Positions 1 to 5,648 of a stretch of 7,595 nucleotides of DNA are shown one piece after another. Within the stretch, counting starts at the first letter, position 1. Each line of letters opens with the position of its first letter. The notes beneath the pieces are model-generated. The model did no database searches. It worked only from the letters and a program-made list of their open reading frames with translations, and had not been told where the DNA came from. The DNA is taken from positions 1 to 7,595 of the forward strand of contig JAJYGO010000286.1 in assembly GCA_021785115.1 (NCBI GenBank), read 5' to 3'. This stretch comes from Chloroflexota bacterium (GTDB lineage: Bacteria; Chloroflexota; Limnocylindria; Limnocylindrales; CSP1-4). A program made the translations under genes and the position numbers.

Positions 1-939
1 CAGGGCCGCGAAGGCCACACCAAAGCAGACCGGCAGGTTCGCGCGCCCCACGTGCTCGAACATGCCCACCAACGCGACCGCGTCGAAGCGCCCCAGCGTG
101 GCGAGATCGCGGTAGTCGCGCACCTCCACGCGGACGCGTTGGGCCAGCCCCTCGCGCTGGGCCCTCGCCTGGGCGTAGGTCGCCTGTGGTTCGCTCAGCG
201 TGATCCCGGTGGCCTCCCCCCCGTGGCGCTCGGCCGCGAAGCAGATGAGCGAGCCCCAGCCGCAGCCGATGTCGAGCAGGCGCATGCCAGGCTCGAGGCG
301 GAGCTTGCGGCAGACCAGGTCGAGTTTTGCCTCCTGGGCAGCGTCGAGCGCCTCTGCGGGGTCCGAGGTCGACTCGAAGTAGGCGCACGAGTAGGTCAGG
401 CGCCGGTCAAGCCAGAGCGCGTAGAACGGATTGCCGACGTCATAGTGGAAGCGGACGGCGGCGAGATCGCGGACACGCGAATGCCGTGGCCCGCGCAGGC
501 GGGCCACGCGGGCGAGCTCGTGCCCGAGCCCGGCGCCGCGGCGGAGGGCCAGCCCCCAGCGCAGCAGCCTGCGGAGGTCCGAGGCGCCCAGGCGACGCAG
601 GTCGAGGGCCTGCCCCGTGTCGACCGCGGCGCCGACGTCGCCGCGCAGGAACGCTTCACCCAGGGCGTCCGGCGTGGGCGGCCAGAGGAGGCGTCCGAGC
701 GCGTCAGGATCGGCGATCACGACGCGCGCCACGGGGGCGGCCTCCCCGGCTGGCTGCGTCGTCGCCGGCCAGCCGGCACGGACCAGCTCGACCGGAGCGT
801 CGGGCGGTGGCGCCCGCCGCAGCAGGCCCAGCGTGGCGCGAGCGAGCGTCGCCCGTCCGCCGCGGACCGGCGACGCGTCGGCTCGGGCCTGCGGGATGAG
901 CTCGAGGACTGCCGTGGCGGCGGTGTCATCCGGCGCCAT
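1..939 (-). CDS. Cyclopropane-fatty-acyl-phospholipid synthase-type SAM methyltransferase (C-terminus beyond window)
   Basis: Enzymes of this family transfer a methylene group from S-adenosylmethionine to double bonds of membrane phospholipid acyl chains, acting at the inner face of the membrane. The 313 visible residues show the family signatures in order: HYDVGNPFY at about 165-173, YSCAYF at about 183-188, the SAM-binding loop [10 protein letters not shown] at 221-230, GITLSEPQ at 245-252, and MFEHVG at 293-298. Residues 1-150 are the variable N-terminal lobe. The reading frame leaves the window at base 1, so the last part of the catalytic domain is unseen. The ATG at 939 was chosen because AAGGGA lies 9 bases upstream and the frame stays open from there. 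The start overlaps the end of the copper ATPase gene by 14 bases, so the two are almost surely co-transcribed and probably translationally coupled. The substrate may be another lipid, because related methyltransferases share these motifs. Confidence 0.9.
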   Translation of the reverse strand, partial: MAPDDTAATAVLELIPQARADASPVRGGRATLARATLGLLRRAPPPDAPVELVRAGWPATTQPAGEAAPVARVVIADPDALGRLLWPPTPDALGEAFLRGDVGAAVDTGQALDLRRLGASDLRRLLRWGLALRRGAGLGHELARVARLRGPRHSRVRDLAAVRFHYDVGNPFYALWLDRRLTYSCAYFESTSDPAEALDAAQEAKLDLVCRKLRLEPGMRLLDIGCGWGSLICFAAERHGGEATGITLSEPQATYAQARAQREGLAQRVRVEVRDYRDLATLGRFDAVALVGMFEHVGRANLPVCFGVAFAAL

Positions 940-3358
940 AGCGACGGATCCCTTCGAGCCTCGTCCGCTTCAACAGCAGCGCATTCACGGCGACCAGGAA
1001 CGAGCTGCCCGCCATGCTGATGGCCGCGATCTCGGGCCGGAGGAGCAGGCCGAACGCGGGGTAGAAGAGGCCGGCGGCGATGGGGAATGCGACGGTGTTG
1101 TACCCCACCGCCCAGACCAGGTTCTGGCGCATCTTGCGGACCGTTGCGCGCGAGAGGGCGATCGCGCCGAGGACATCCACCGGGTCGCTCTTCATGAGCA
1201 CCACCTCAGCCGCCTCCACCGCGACGTCCGTGCCCGCCCCGATGGCGATCCCGACGTCGGCCTGCACCAGCGCAGGTGCGTCGTTGATCCCGTCGCCCAC
1301 CATGGCGACGAGGACACCGGAGGCCTGGAGCTCCTTGACCCGGTCGGCCTTCTGGCCCGGCAGCACCTCGGCGAACACGGTGTCGATCCCGAGCTCGGCG
1401 CCGATTCGGTCGGCGGTGGCCCGGTTGTCGCCGGTGAGCATCGCGACCCGAACCCCGATCCGATGCAGGCGCTCGATCGCCTCCCTCGCCGAAGGGCGGA
1501 CGGCGTCCGCGATGGCGATGATCCCGGCGGCGTCGCCGTCGACGGCGACCCGCACGACGGTGCGCCCGGCGCCCTCAAGCTCGGCCGCCCGCGCGCTCAG
1601 CCCCTCGAAGTCGACGCCGCGGTCGCGCATGAGCGTCGCGTTGCCGATCACGACGGTACGTCCGTCGACCCGTGCCTCCAGGCCATGGCCGGGCACGGCC
1701 TGGAAGTCGGTCGCGTCGCCGACAGCAAGGCCGCGCTCCTTCGCCGAGGCCACGACCGCCGCGGCCAGGGGATGCTCGCTCGACGCCTCGGCAGACGCCG
1801 CCAACCGGAGGAGTTCTTCCTGGGACACGGGGTTCCCGGTGGCGACGAGGTCGACCACCCGGGGCTCGCCGACGGTGAGGGTGCCAGTCTTGTCGAAGAT
1901 GACGACCCCCACCTTCGACGCCTGTTCGAGCGCGGCGGCGTTCTTGAAGAGGATGCCGTTGAGCGCGCCCAAGCCCGTCCCGACCATAATGGCCGTCGGG
2001 GTGGCGAGGCCGAGGGCATCGGGGCAGGCGATGATGACCACGGTGATGGCCAGCGTGAGGGCGAAGATGAAGGTGGCGCCGCCCACCCAGTACCAGCCGG
2101 CGAAGGTGAGGAGCCCGAAGACGACCGCCGCGGCGACCAGCCACTGGGCGGCCCGGTCGGCAAGGCGCTGCGCGGGCGCCTTGGAGTTCTGCGCGAGCTG
2201 GACCAGCCGCACGATCTGCGCGAGGGCGGTATCGGCGCCAACCTTGGTGGCCCGGAAGCGGAACGTGCCGGTCTTGTTGATCGTCGCGCCGATGACGGCC
2301 GAGCCCGCCGTCTTGTCCACGGGCACGCTCTCGCCCGTGATCATCGACTCGTCCACCGACGAACTGCCATCGGTGACGATCCCGTCGACCGGGATCTTGT
2401 CGCCCGGCCGGATGAGCACGATGTCGTCGGGTATGACCTCGGAGGTGGCGATCTCCACCGGCTCGCCGTTGCGGATCACGGTGGCCTTCGCCGGAGCCAA
2501 GTCGAGCAGGGCCTTGATCGCGTCGGATGCCCCGGCGCGGGCGCGCATCTCGAGCCAGTGCCCCAACAGCACGAACGTCAGCAGCAACACCGAGGCCTCG
2601 TAGAAGACCTCGCCGTTGAAGAGGAATGTGGCGGCGACGCTGAAGAGGTACCCCGAACCCACCGAGAGGGCCACTAGGACGGACATGTCGAGGGTCCGAC
2701 GGCGGATGGCTCGGTATGCCCCCGTGAAGAACATCTGGCCGCTCCACAGCACGGCTGGCGTGGAAAGCAGGAAGAGGAGGATCTTTGGGTCGACGCCGAA
2801 CGGCGTGCCCAGCCGGATGCCGAAGACCTGGGTCGCCAGCGGCGAGTACAGGAAGACCGGGATCGCGAGCACGAGCGCGACGAGGAACCGGTTGCGCATG
2901 TCGCGCACCATGCCGGCCATGCTCATCCCGGCGCCGTGGCCCATCTCGTGGGCCACGGCGGCCATCTCTCCGGCGGGTTGTCCTGCCGCGGCAGGGGCCA
3001 TTGCGTGGCCGGCGTGCGCGGCAGCGGGCATGGCGTGCCCGGCATGCTCCGCGGCCGTGGGCGCGGCGGCGTGCTCCGGTTGGTGCGGCACGGCGCTCCC
3101 GATGGCCGCCGGCGCCTCGCCAGGGCACAGGTGGCACGGCACGACCTCGCCGCCGCAGCTGCAGCCGAAGTCCTGGATCCGCTCGCGTACGGCGTCCGCG
3201 GTGGTGACGCCCTCGTGGTATCGGACGGTGACCTGCTGGGCGACCGGGTTGGCCTCGGCGGCAAGCACGCCCGACTGGCGCAGCAGGTGCAACTCCAGCG
3301 CGTGAGCGCTGCTCGCTCGGAGGAGGCCGCCAGCCTCGAAGATCGCCTCGGCCACCAT
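926..3358 (-). CDS. copA: Copper-type P1B heavy-metal-translocating ATPase with CPD motif
   Basis: This 810-residue membrane pump hydrolyses ATP to export a soft metal ion, most likely Cu(I). Visible landmarks are the TGES actuator loop (341-344), the transmembrane metal motif [10 protein letters not shown] (445-454), the phosphorylated DKTGT (489-493), the P1B His-Pro pair (529-530), TGDN (642-645), GDGIND (688-693), YN in TM7 (753-754) and MAGSS in TM8 (782-786). About eight membrane segments lie between 155 and 800. The N-terminus is an HMA-like fold without the usual CxxC, followed by a cysteine cluster (C66, C68, C75, C78) and a His/Met-rich stretch (about 92-148) holding HAGHAM twice. 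CopA normally has CPC and CopB-type pumps CPH, so CPD makes the exact ion less certain. AGGGAG stands 5 bases before the ATG. A regulated promoter lies upstream on the same strand, and the methyltransferase gene overlaps its stop. The symbol is by family, not by close match. Confidence 0.93.
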   Translation of the reverse strand: MVAEAIFEAGGLLRASSAHALELHLLRQSGVLAAEANPVAQQVTVRYHEGVTTADAVRERIQDFGCSCGGEVVPCHLCPGEAPAAIGSAVPHQPEHAAAPTAAEHAGHAMPAAAHAGHAMAPAAAGQPAGEMAAVAHEMGHGAGMSMAGMVRDMRNRFLVALVLAIPVFLYSPLATQVFGIRLGTPFGVDPKILLFLLSTPAVLWSGQMFFTGAYRAIRRRTLDMSVLVALSVGSGYLFSVAATFLFNGEVFYEASVLLLTFVLLGHWLEMRARAGASDAIKALLDLAPAKATVIRNGEPVEIATSEVIPDDIVLIRPGDKIPVDGIVTDGSSSVDESMITGESVPVDKTAGSAVIGATINKTGTFRFRATKVGADTALAQIVRLVQLAQNSKAPAQRLADRAAQWLVAAAVVFGLLTFAGWYWVGGATFIFALTLAITVVIIACPDALGLATPTAIMVGTGLGALNGILFKNAAALEQASKVGVVIFDKTGTLTVGEPRVVDLVATGNPVSQEELLRLAASAEASSEHPLAAAVVASAKERGLAVGDATDFQAVPGHGLEARVDGRTVVIGNATLMRDRGVDFEGLSARAAELEGAGRTVVRVAVDGDAAGIIAIADAVRPSAREAIERLHRIGVRVAMLTGDNRATADRIGAELGIDTVFAEVLPGQKADRVKELQASGVLVAMVGDGINDAPALVQADVGIAIGAGTDVAVEAAEVVLMKSDPVDVLGAIALSRATVRKMRQNLVWAVGYNTVAFPIAAGLFYPAFGLLLRPEIAAISMAGSSFLVAVNALLLKRTRLEGIRRYGAG

Positions 3359-3363
3359 CGGTA

Positions 3364-3369
3364 CTCCCT
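3364..3369 (-). promoter_or_regulatory. Ribosome binding site of copA
   Basis: On the minus strand AGGGAG ends 5 bases before the ATG at 3358. It supports this start over longer readings of the frame. Confidence 0.75.
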
Positions 3370-3471
3370 GTGCGACGGGTCCATCACGCCGGTTCTACTA
3401 CGCGCGTCGGTCGGTGGCGCCGCATGAGCGCCCGACCCGCGACGCCGAATCGCGCGTGGCCGTCACGAACG

Positions 3472-3482
3472 GTCAAGTTGAC
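3472..3482. promoter_or_regulatory. Palindrome GTCAAGTTGAC at the copA -10
   Basis: This is a perfect 5-1-5 inverted repeat. It overlaps the proposed copA -10 (CAACTT on the minus strand) and contains CTTGACC on that strand (3477 to 3471), a heptamer that recurs twice upstream of the SHOCT gene. It could be a repressor site, or a second -35-like element. There is no proof of either. Confidence 0.35.
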
Positions 3483-3523
3483 GGCGCGAGGTGAGCCCTT
3501 CCTGAGCGGGCGCTGAGCGGTTC
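3475..3523 (-). promoter_or_regulatory. copA promoter: three 11-base CTCA direct repeats plus -10 (array A)
   Basis: Read on the minus strand, CTCA cores begin at 3517, 3506 and 3495, exactly 11 bases apart, as CGCTCAG, CGCTCAG and GGCTCAC. The hexamer CAACTT begins at 3480, 15 bases after the start of the last core, and fits a -10 of TAnnnT type in 5 of 6 bases (the third to fifth are free). The expected transcript start is near 3468. Direct repeats on one helical face abutting the -35 zone are the usual binding layout of OmpR/PhoB-family response regulators. The identity of the regulator is inferred. Confidence 0.65.
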
Positions 3524-3592
3524 GCGAATCCCTGTCCGGTCCCGCCGCCCCGCACGCACCGCAGGGTGGCGGCGAATCGTGGGTCCGTGGAT

Positions 3593-3637
3593 GTCTCAGC
3601 ACGTGTTCATTCCAGTCTCAGGTTCTGTTGGGAAGCT
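3593..3637 (+). promoter_or_regulatory. doxX promoter: 11-base CTCA-type repeats plus -10 (array B)
   Basis: Units in 11-base register are GTCTCAG at 3593, TGTTCAT at 3604 and GTCTCAG at 3615. The middle one keeps only TCA of the core. The hexamer GAAGCT begins at 3632, 15 bases after the last CTCA start (3617), with A and T at the two key -10 positions. The expected transcript start is near 3644, giving a leader of about 76 bases before doxX. It has the same core and the same geometry as array A but points the other way. Confidence 0.6.
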
Positions 3638-3706
3638 CGCAGCATCGACAACGGGTCCGGCTGAACGGCGGACCAGCGGCCAGCCGGGCCGCACCAGACG
3701 TCTGAC

Positions 3707-3711
3707 AGGAG
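3707..3711 (+). promoter_or_regulatory. Ribosome binding site deciding the doxX start
   Basis: AGGAG lies 8 bases before the ATG at 3720. A longer frame from 3579 would run through the promoter repeats and adds 47 residues of non-membrane, low-quality sequence, so the 3720 start is preferred. Confidence 0.8.
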
Positions 3712-3719
3712 TGTCGGAA

Positions 3720-4313
3720 ATGGATCGCTCATCTGGTCACACGCCATCGTTCGAGGGCGACGCGCGGCCGCTGCTCATCGGACTCCTCGCCATCCAGGCA
3801 TTCCTGGGCTACGAGTGGCTCATGTCGGGCATCTCCAAGGTGCTCGCGGGCGACTTTGCCTCCGGGCTCGCCGGCACCCTGTCCGATCAGTCGAAGGGCC
3901 TGACCGGCTGGTACAAGTCGTTCCTCGACGCCGTGGTGATCCCCCACGGCCAGCTCTTCGGCTATCTCGTGATGGCAGGAGAACTGGCCCTTGGTATCGT
4001 CCTGATCTCGGCGTCGGTGATCTGGTTGACGCGCTGGTCGCGCCTCTCCGCCCGCGGCCGGTCCATCCTCCTGTCGTTCATCGTCCTCGCCGGCGTCGTG
4101 GCGATCTTCATGAACATCAACTTCCATCTGATGAGCGGCGCAAACCATCCGTGGATCGTGGCCGCCGACCCGAACGGCGAGGGGATCGACCTCGACAGCG
4201 TCATGCCGATCATCCAGGCGATCATCGCCGCGGTGAGCCTGCGCTACCTGGTCGCGCTCCGTGGGGCAGCCTGCGCCACCGCCTCCGCGCCCTCCCGGGT
4301 GCTGGCAGCCTGA
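3720..4313 (+). CDS. DoxX-family integral membrane protein
   Basis: This 197-residue protein has four likely membrane helices at about 17-36, 78-103, 115-134 and 161-180, the usual DoxX/DoxD fold. GYEWLMSGISK (30-40), the stretch WYKSFLD (64-70) and the HGQLFGYLVMAGELALG segment (76-92) resemble the DoxX family and the membrane subunit of archaeal thiosulfate:quinone oxidoreductase. Many bacterial DoxX proteins have no proven reaction; links to redox and thiol stress are reported for the family. A role here in envelope redox balance during copper stress is inference from the neighbours. The start was set by AGGAG at 3707. Transcription is probably driven by array B. The next gene starts 248 bases downstream, so it need not be in the same transcript. 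Confidence 0.85.
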   Translation: MDRSSGHTPSFEGDARPLLIGLLAIQAFLGYEWLMSGISKVLAGDFASGLAGTLSDQSKGLTGWYKSFLDAVVIPHGQLFGYLVMAGELALGIVLISASVIWLTRWSRLSARGRSILLSFIVLAGVVAIFMNINFHLMSGANHPWIVAADPNGEGIDLDSVMPIIQAIIAAVSLRYLVALRGAACATASAPSRVLAA

Positions 4314-4433
4314 CGACGCACCGGTGCGAGGACGACGCGTCGGAGCGTGTCGGTCGGCGCCGAGCGTCGGACGGTCGGTGCACCGCGACCAGCTGCGTCG
4401 GAGCGACGGGACGATCCTCGTGGATCGGTTCGA

Positions 4434-4448
4434 CGCCGCTCGGCGGCG
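4434..4448 (+). terminator. GC-rich hairpin after doxX, weak terminator candidate
   Basis: CGCCGC and GCGGCG pair perfectly around the loop TCG. There is no T-run afterwards, so intrinsic termination is doubtful. It lies directly before the CTTGACC repeats that may start the next transcript. Confidence 0.25.
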
Positions 4449-4452
4449 CGGG

Positions 4453-4470
4453 CTTGACCCAATCTTGACC
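4453..4470 (+). promoter_or_regulatory. Two CTTGACC direct repeats 11 bases apart upstream of the SHOCT gene
   Basis: CTTGACC occurs at 4453-4459 and 4464-4470, one helical turn apart, with a further CTTGAC at 4487-4492. TTGACC is a good -35 hexamer, but no clear -10 follows at 16-18 bases. It may be a regulator site or a promoter for the SHOCT-cupredoxin pair. The same heptamer is embedded in the copA promoter on the minus strand. Confidence 0.35.
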
Positions 4471-4548
4471 CCCGGCGACATGCGAGCTTGACGTCGCGGC
4501 CGCACGCTCTGTGATGTCGGCGCGGGCCGACGCTGAGGTGCGAACCGT

Positions 4549-4555
4549 AGGAGGT
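4549..4555 (+). promoter_or_regulatory. Strong ribosome binding site of the SHOCT gene
   Basis: AGGAGGT is the full consensus, 6 bases before the ATG at 4562. It rules out the in-frame GTG at 4511 as the main start. Confidence 0.9.
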
Positions 4556-4561
4556 GCTCCC

Positions 4562-4807
4562 ATGATGGGAAGTCTTGGCTGGGGCATGGGCCTCGCCGGC
4601 GGGGTGTGGATGATCGGGGGGCTGATCCTGTTCGCCGGGCTCGTGGCGCTCTTCGTGCGGGCCCTGGTTGGGCCGACCAACCGGGAGAGCGGAGGAGCTC
4701 GCGCCCCGCAGCCGACCGCGCTGGAGATCCTGCGCGAGCGGTTCGCGCGCGGCGAGATCACCGACACCGAGTTCGACCAGGCGAAGACGACCCTGGGGCA
4801 CGCCTGA
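4562..4807 (+). CDS. Small membrane protein with C-terminal SHOCT domain
   Basis: This 81-residue protein has a Gly/Met-rich N-terminus, one long hydrophobic helix at about residues 11-36, a short basic and polar linker, and a SHOCT domain at about 52-79. The SHOCT signature is visible as ALEILRERFARGEITDTEF (53-71), the usual Leu-x-x-Arg/Lys, Ala-Arg-Gly-Glu-Ile pattern. SHOCT domains are short helical modules found at protein ends and thought to mediate oligomerisation; no enzyme activity is known. Its stop overlaps the next ATG by one base (TGATG), so it is translated with the cupredoxin that follows. It may help place or assemble that copper protein at the membrane (inference). Small SHOCT membrane proteins next to copper genes are easily missed in annotation, but the consensus ribosome site here argues for a real gene. 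Confidence 0.88.
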   Translation: MMGSLGWGMGLAGGVWMIGGLILFAGLVALFVRALVGPTNRESGGARAPQPTALEILRERFARGEITDTEFDQAKTTLGHA

Positions 4808-5508
4808 TGCGCCGCGTGACGCTCGGCCGACTGGCCGCCGGTCTGCTCGCGCTCGGCCTCGTGCTGCTCCTCGCGGGCGTCGTCCTGGGGGCGACGAGCC
4901 CCACCGGGTCGGCGTCGTGGTCGGGCCCTGGCGCGGGCTGGGGTTCGTTCGGGTTCATGGGGCCGGGCATGATGGGTGGCGGCAACGGCATGGGGCAAGC
5001 CATGGGCAGCGCCCTGGCGGGTCGGGTCGGGCAGCCCATCGCGCAGGCCGAGGCGACCGCCCTGGGCGCCGCGGTGCCGGCGGGCGCGACCGTGGACCAG
5101 GCCGCCAAGCAGATCACGTTCCAGACGAGCGAGGTCCGCCTCGCCGTCCTGGCCAGTCCGCCCGACGGGAAGGACCTGACGTTCCGCATCGCGGGTCTCG
5201 AGAACCCGACCATCATCGTGCCGCGCGGTGCGACCGTGACCGTGCAACTCATCAACGCCGATCCCGACATGAGCCACAACTGGGCCGTTGTGAGCGGCGC
5301 GGCCCCGTTCTCGTACATGAGCATGATGACCGAGCGGGCCTTCGCGGGGGCCTCCTCGGCCCCACTGGGCGACCCGACCTCGGCCGGCCTGCCGAGCGTG
5401 ACCATCAGCTTCACCGCCACCACCGCGGGCACCTACACCTACCTCTGCCAGGTGCCTGGCCATGCCGCCCAGGGGATGTACGGTACGTTCCAGGTCGCCG
5501 GGGCCTGA
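4807..5508 (+). CDS. Exported cupredoxin, sulfocyanin/rusticyanin-like type-1 copper protein
   Basis: This 233-residue protein has an N-terminal hydrophobic segment (about 9-29) that is an export signal or membrane anchor, then a Gly/Met-rich linker (about 39-68, with MGPGMMGGG), then a cupredoxin domain (about 105-231). Type-1 copper ligands are visible: H157 in the motif MSHNW, then C214, H219 and M224 in the C-terminal loop. The C-x4-H-x4-M spacing is that of rusticyanin and sulfocyanin rather than plastocyanin. Such proteins carry single electrons outside the membrane, and some bind or buffer copper. The Met-rich linker could add a Cu(I) site. The gene begins in the TGATG overlap with the SHOCT gene and is translationally coupled to it. 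No cytochrome or oxidase gene is in the window, so the redox partner is unknown. Confidence 0.9.
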   Translation: MRRVTLGRLAAGLLALGLVLLLAGVVLGATSPTGSASWSGPGAGWGSFGFMGPGMMGGGNGMGQAMGSALAGRVGQPIAQAEATALGAAVPAGATVDQAAKQITFQTSEVRLAVLASPPDGKDLTFRIAGLENPTIIVPRGATVTVQLINADPDMSHNWAVVSGAAPFSYMSMMTERAFAGASSAPLGDPTSAGLPSVTISFTATTAGTYTYLCQVPGHAAQGMYGTFQVAGA

Positions 5509-5524
5509 GCCAAGAAGCCCGTAG

Positions 5525-5563
5525 GCCGGGGCTCCCAGCACGGCGGGGCTCCCGGCCCCCGGC
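5525..5563 (+). terminator. Candidate terminator hairpin after the cupredoxin gene
   Basis: GCCGGGG (5525-5531) and CCCCGGC (5557-5563) form a perfect 7-base-pair stem around 25 bases. Inside, GGGGCTCCC occurs twice (5528 and 5545). There is no T-run, so termination is plausible from position between two transcription units but not shown. Confidence 0.35.
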
Positions 5564-5597
5564 TCACCGACCCTGGCGACGGGTCCTCCGTGGCCAC

Positions 5598-5642
5598 TTC
5601 TCCGTGGGCTCTCACGTGTGGCTCAGGTGCCCGTGCCAACCT
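5598..5642 (+). promoter_or_regulatory. Promoter with three 11-base CTCA-type repeats, probably leaderless (array C)
   Basis: Units in register are TTCTCCG at 5598, CTCTCAC at 5609 and GGCTCAG at 5620. Cores are CTCC, CTCA and CTCA at 5600, 5611 and 5622. The -10-like CAACCT begins at 5637, 15 bases after the last core, and the ATG at 5649 falls 12 bases after the -10 start, where transcription should begin. No properly spaced ribosome site exists (GAGGT is only 1-2 bases from the ATG), which agrees with a leaderless mRNA. Confidence 0.65.
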
Positions 5643-5648
5643 GAGGTC

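Larger units (their letters stand above)
3359..3719. other. Divergent intergenic region between copA and doxX
   Basis: These 361 bases separate the divergent copA and doxX genes. They hold a minus-strand promoter with 11-base repeats (3475-3523), a plus-strand promoter with the same core (3593-3637), a perfect 11-base palindrome (3472-3482), and the two ribosome binding sites. The predicted copA leader is about 110 bases and the doxX leader about 76. I see no convincing gene here. Open frames that cross the region have poor composition and run through the promoter elements. Confidence 0.8.
4314..4561 (+). other. Intergenic region between doxX and the SHOCT gene
   Basis: These 248 bases contain the palindrome GCACCGGTGC (4318-4327), a 6-base-pair hairpin with a three-base loop (CGCCGC/GCGGCG, 4434-4448) and two CTTGACC copies 11 bases apart (4453 and 4464). 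The CTCA-type arrays seen at the other promoters are absent here. I see no gene. Confidence 0.6.

Noticed and set aside
1080..2603. Plus-strand open frame of 507 codons
   Set aside because: This is another antisense shadow of CopA, made of Ser, Thr, Ala and Arg with no family motifs.
617..2677. Plus-strand open frame of 686 codons
   Set aside because: It lies opposite the methyltransferase and CopA genes, whose frames show full motif sets. The translation is rich in Arg, Gly, Asp and His with no membrane or family pattern, as expected of an antisense shadow in GC-rich DNA.
3471..3476. TTGACC as the -35 of copA
   Set aside because: No -10 follows at 16-18 bases (only GCGATT). The CAACTT just before it fits the -10 position shared by all four arrays.
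3384..3602. Minus-strand frame of 72 codons upstream of copA
   Set aside because: It runs across the copA promoter array and has Arg/Pro-rich composition with no ribosome site.
3579..3719. 47-residue N-terminal extension of the DoxX protein
   Set aside because: It would cover the CTCA array and proposed -10, has no ribosome site, and AGGAG is correctly placed for the ATG at 3720.
4511..4561. GTG start 17 codons upstream of the SHOCT gene
   Set aside because: A full AGGAGGT precedes the ATG at 4562, and the extra residues are polar and lie before the membrane segment.
4222..5541. Minus-strand open frame of 439 codons
   Set aside because: It is antisense to the SHOCT and cupredoxin genes, which have good ribosome sites or coupling and clear ligands.
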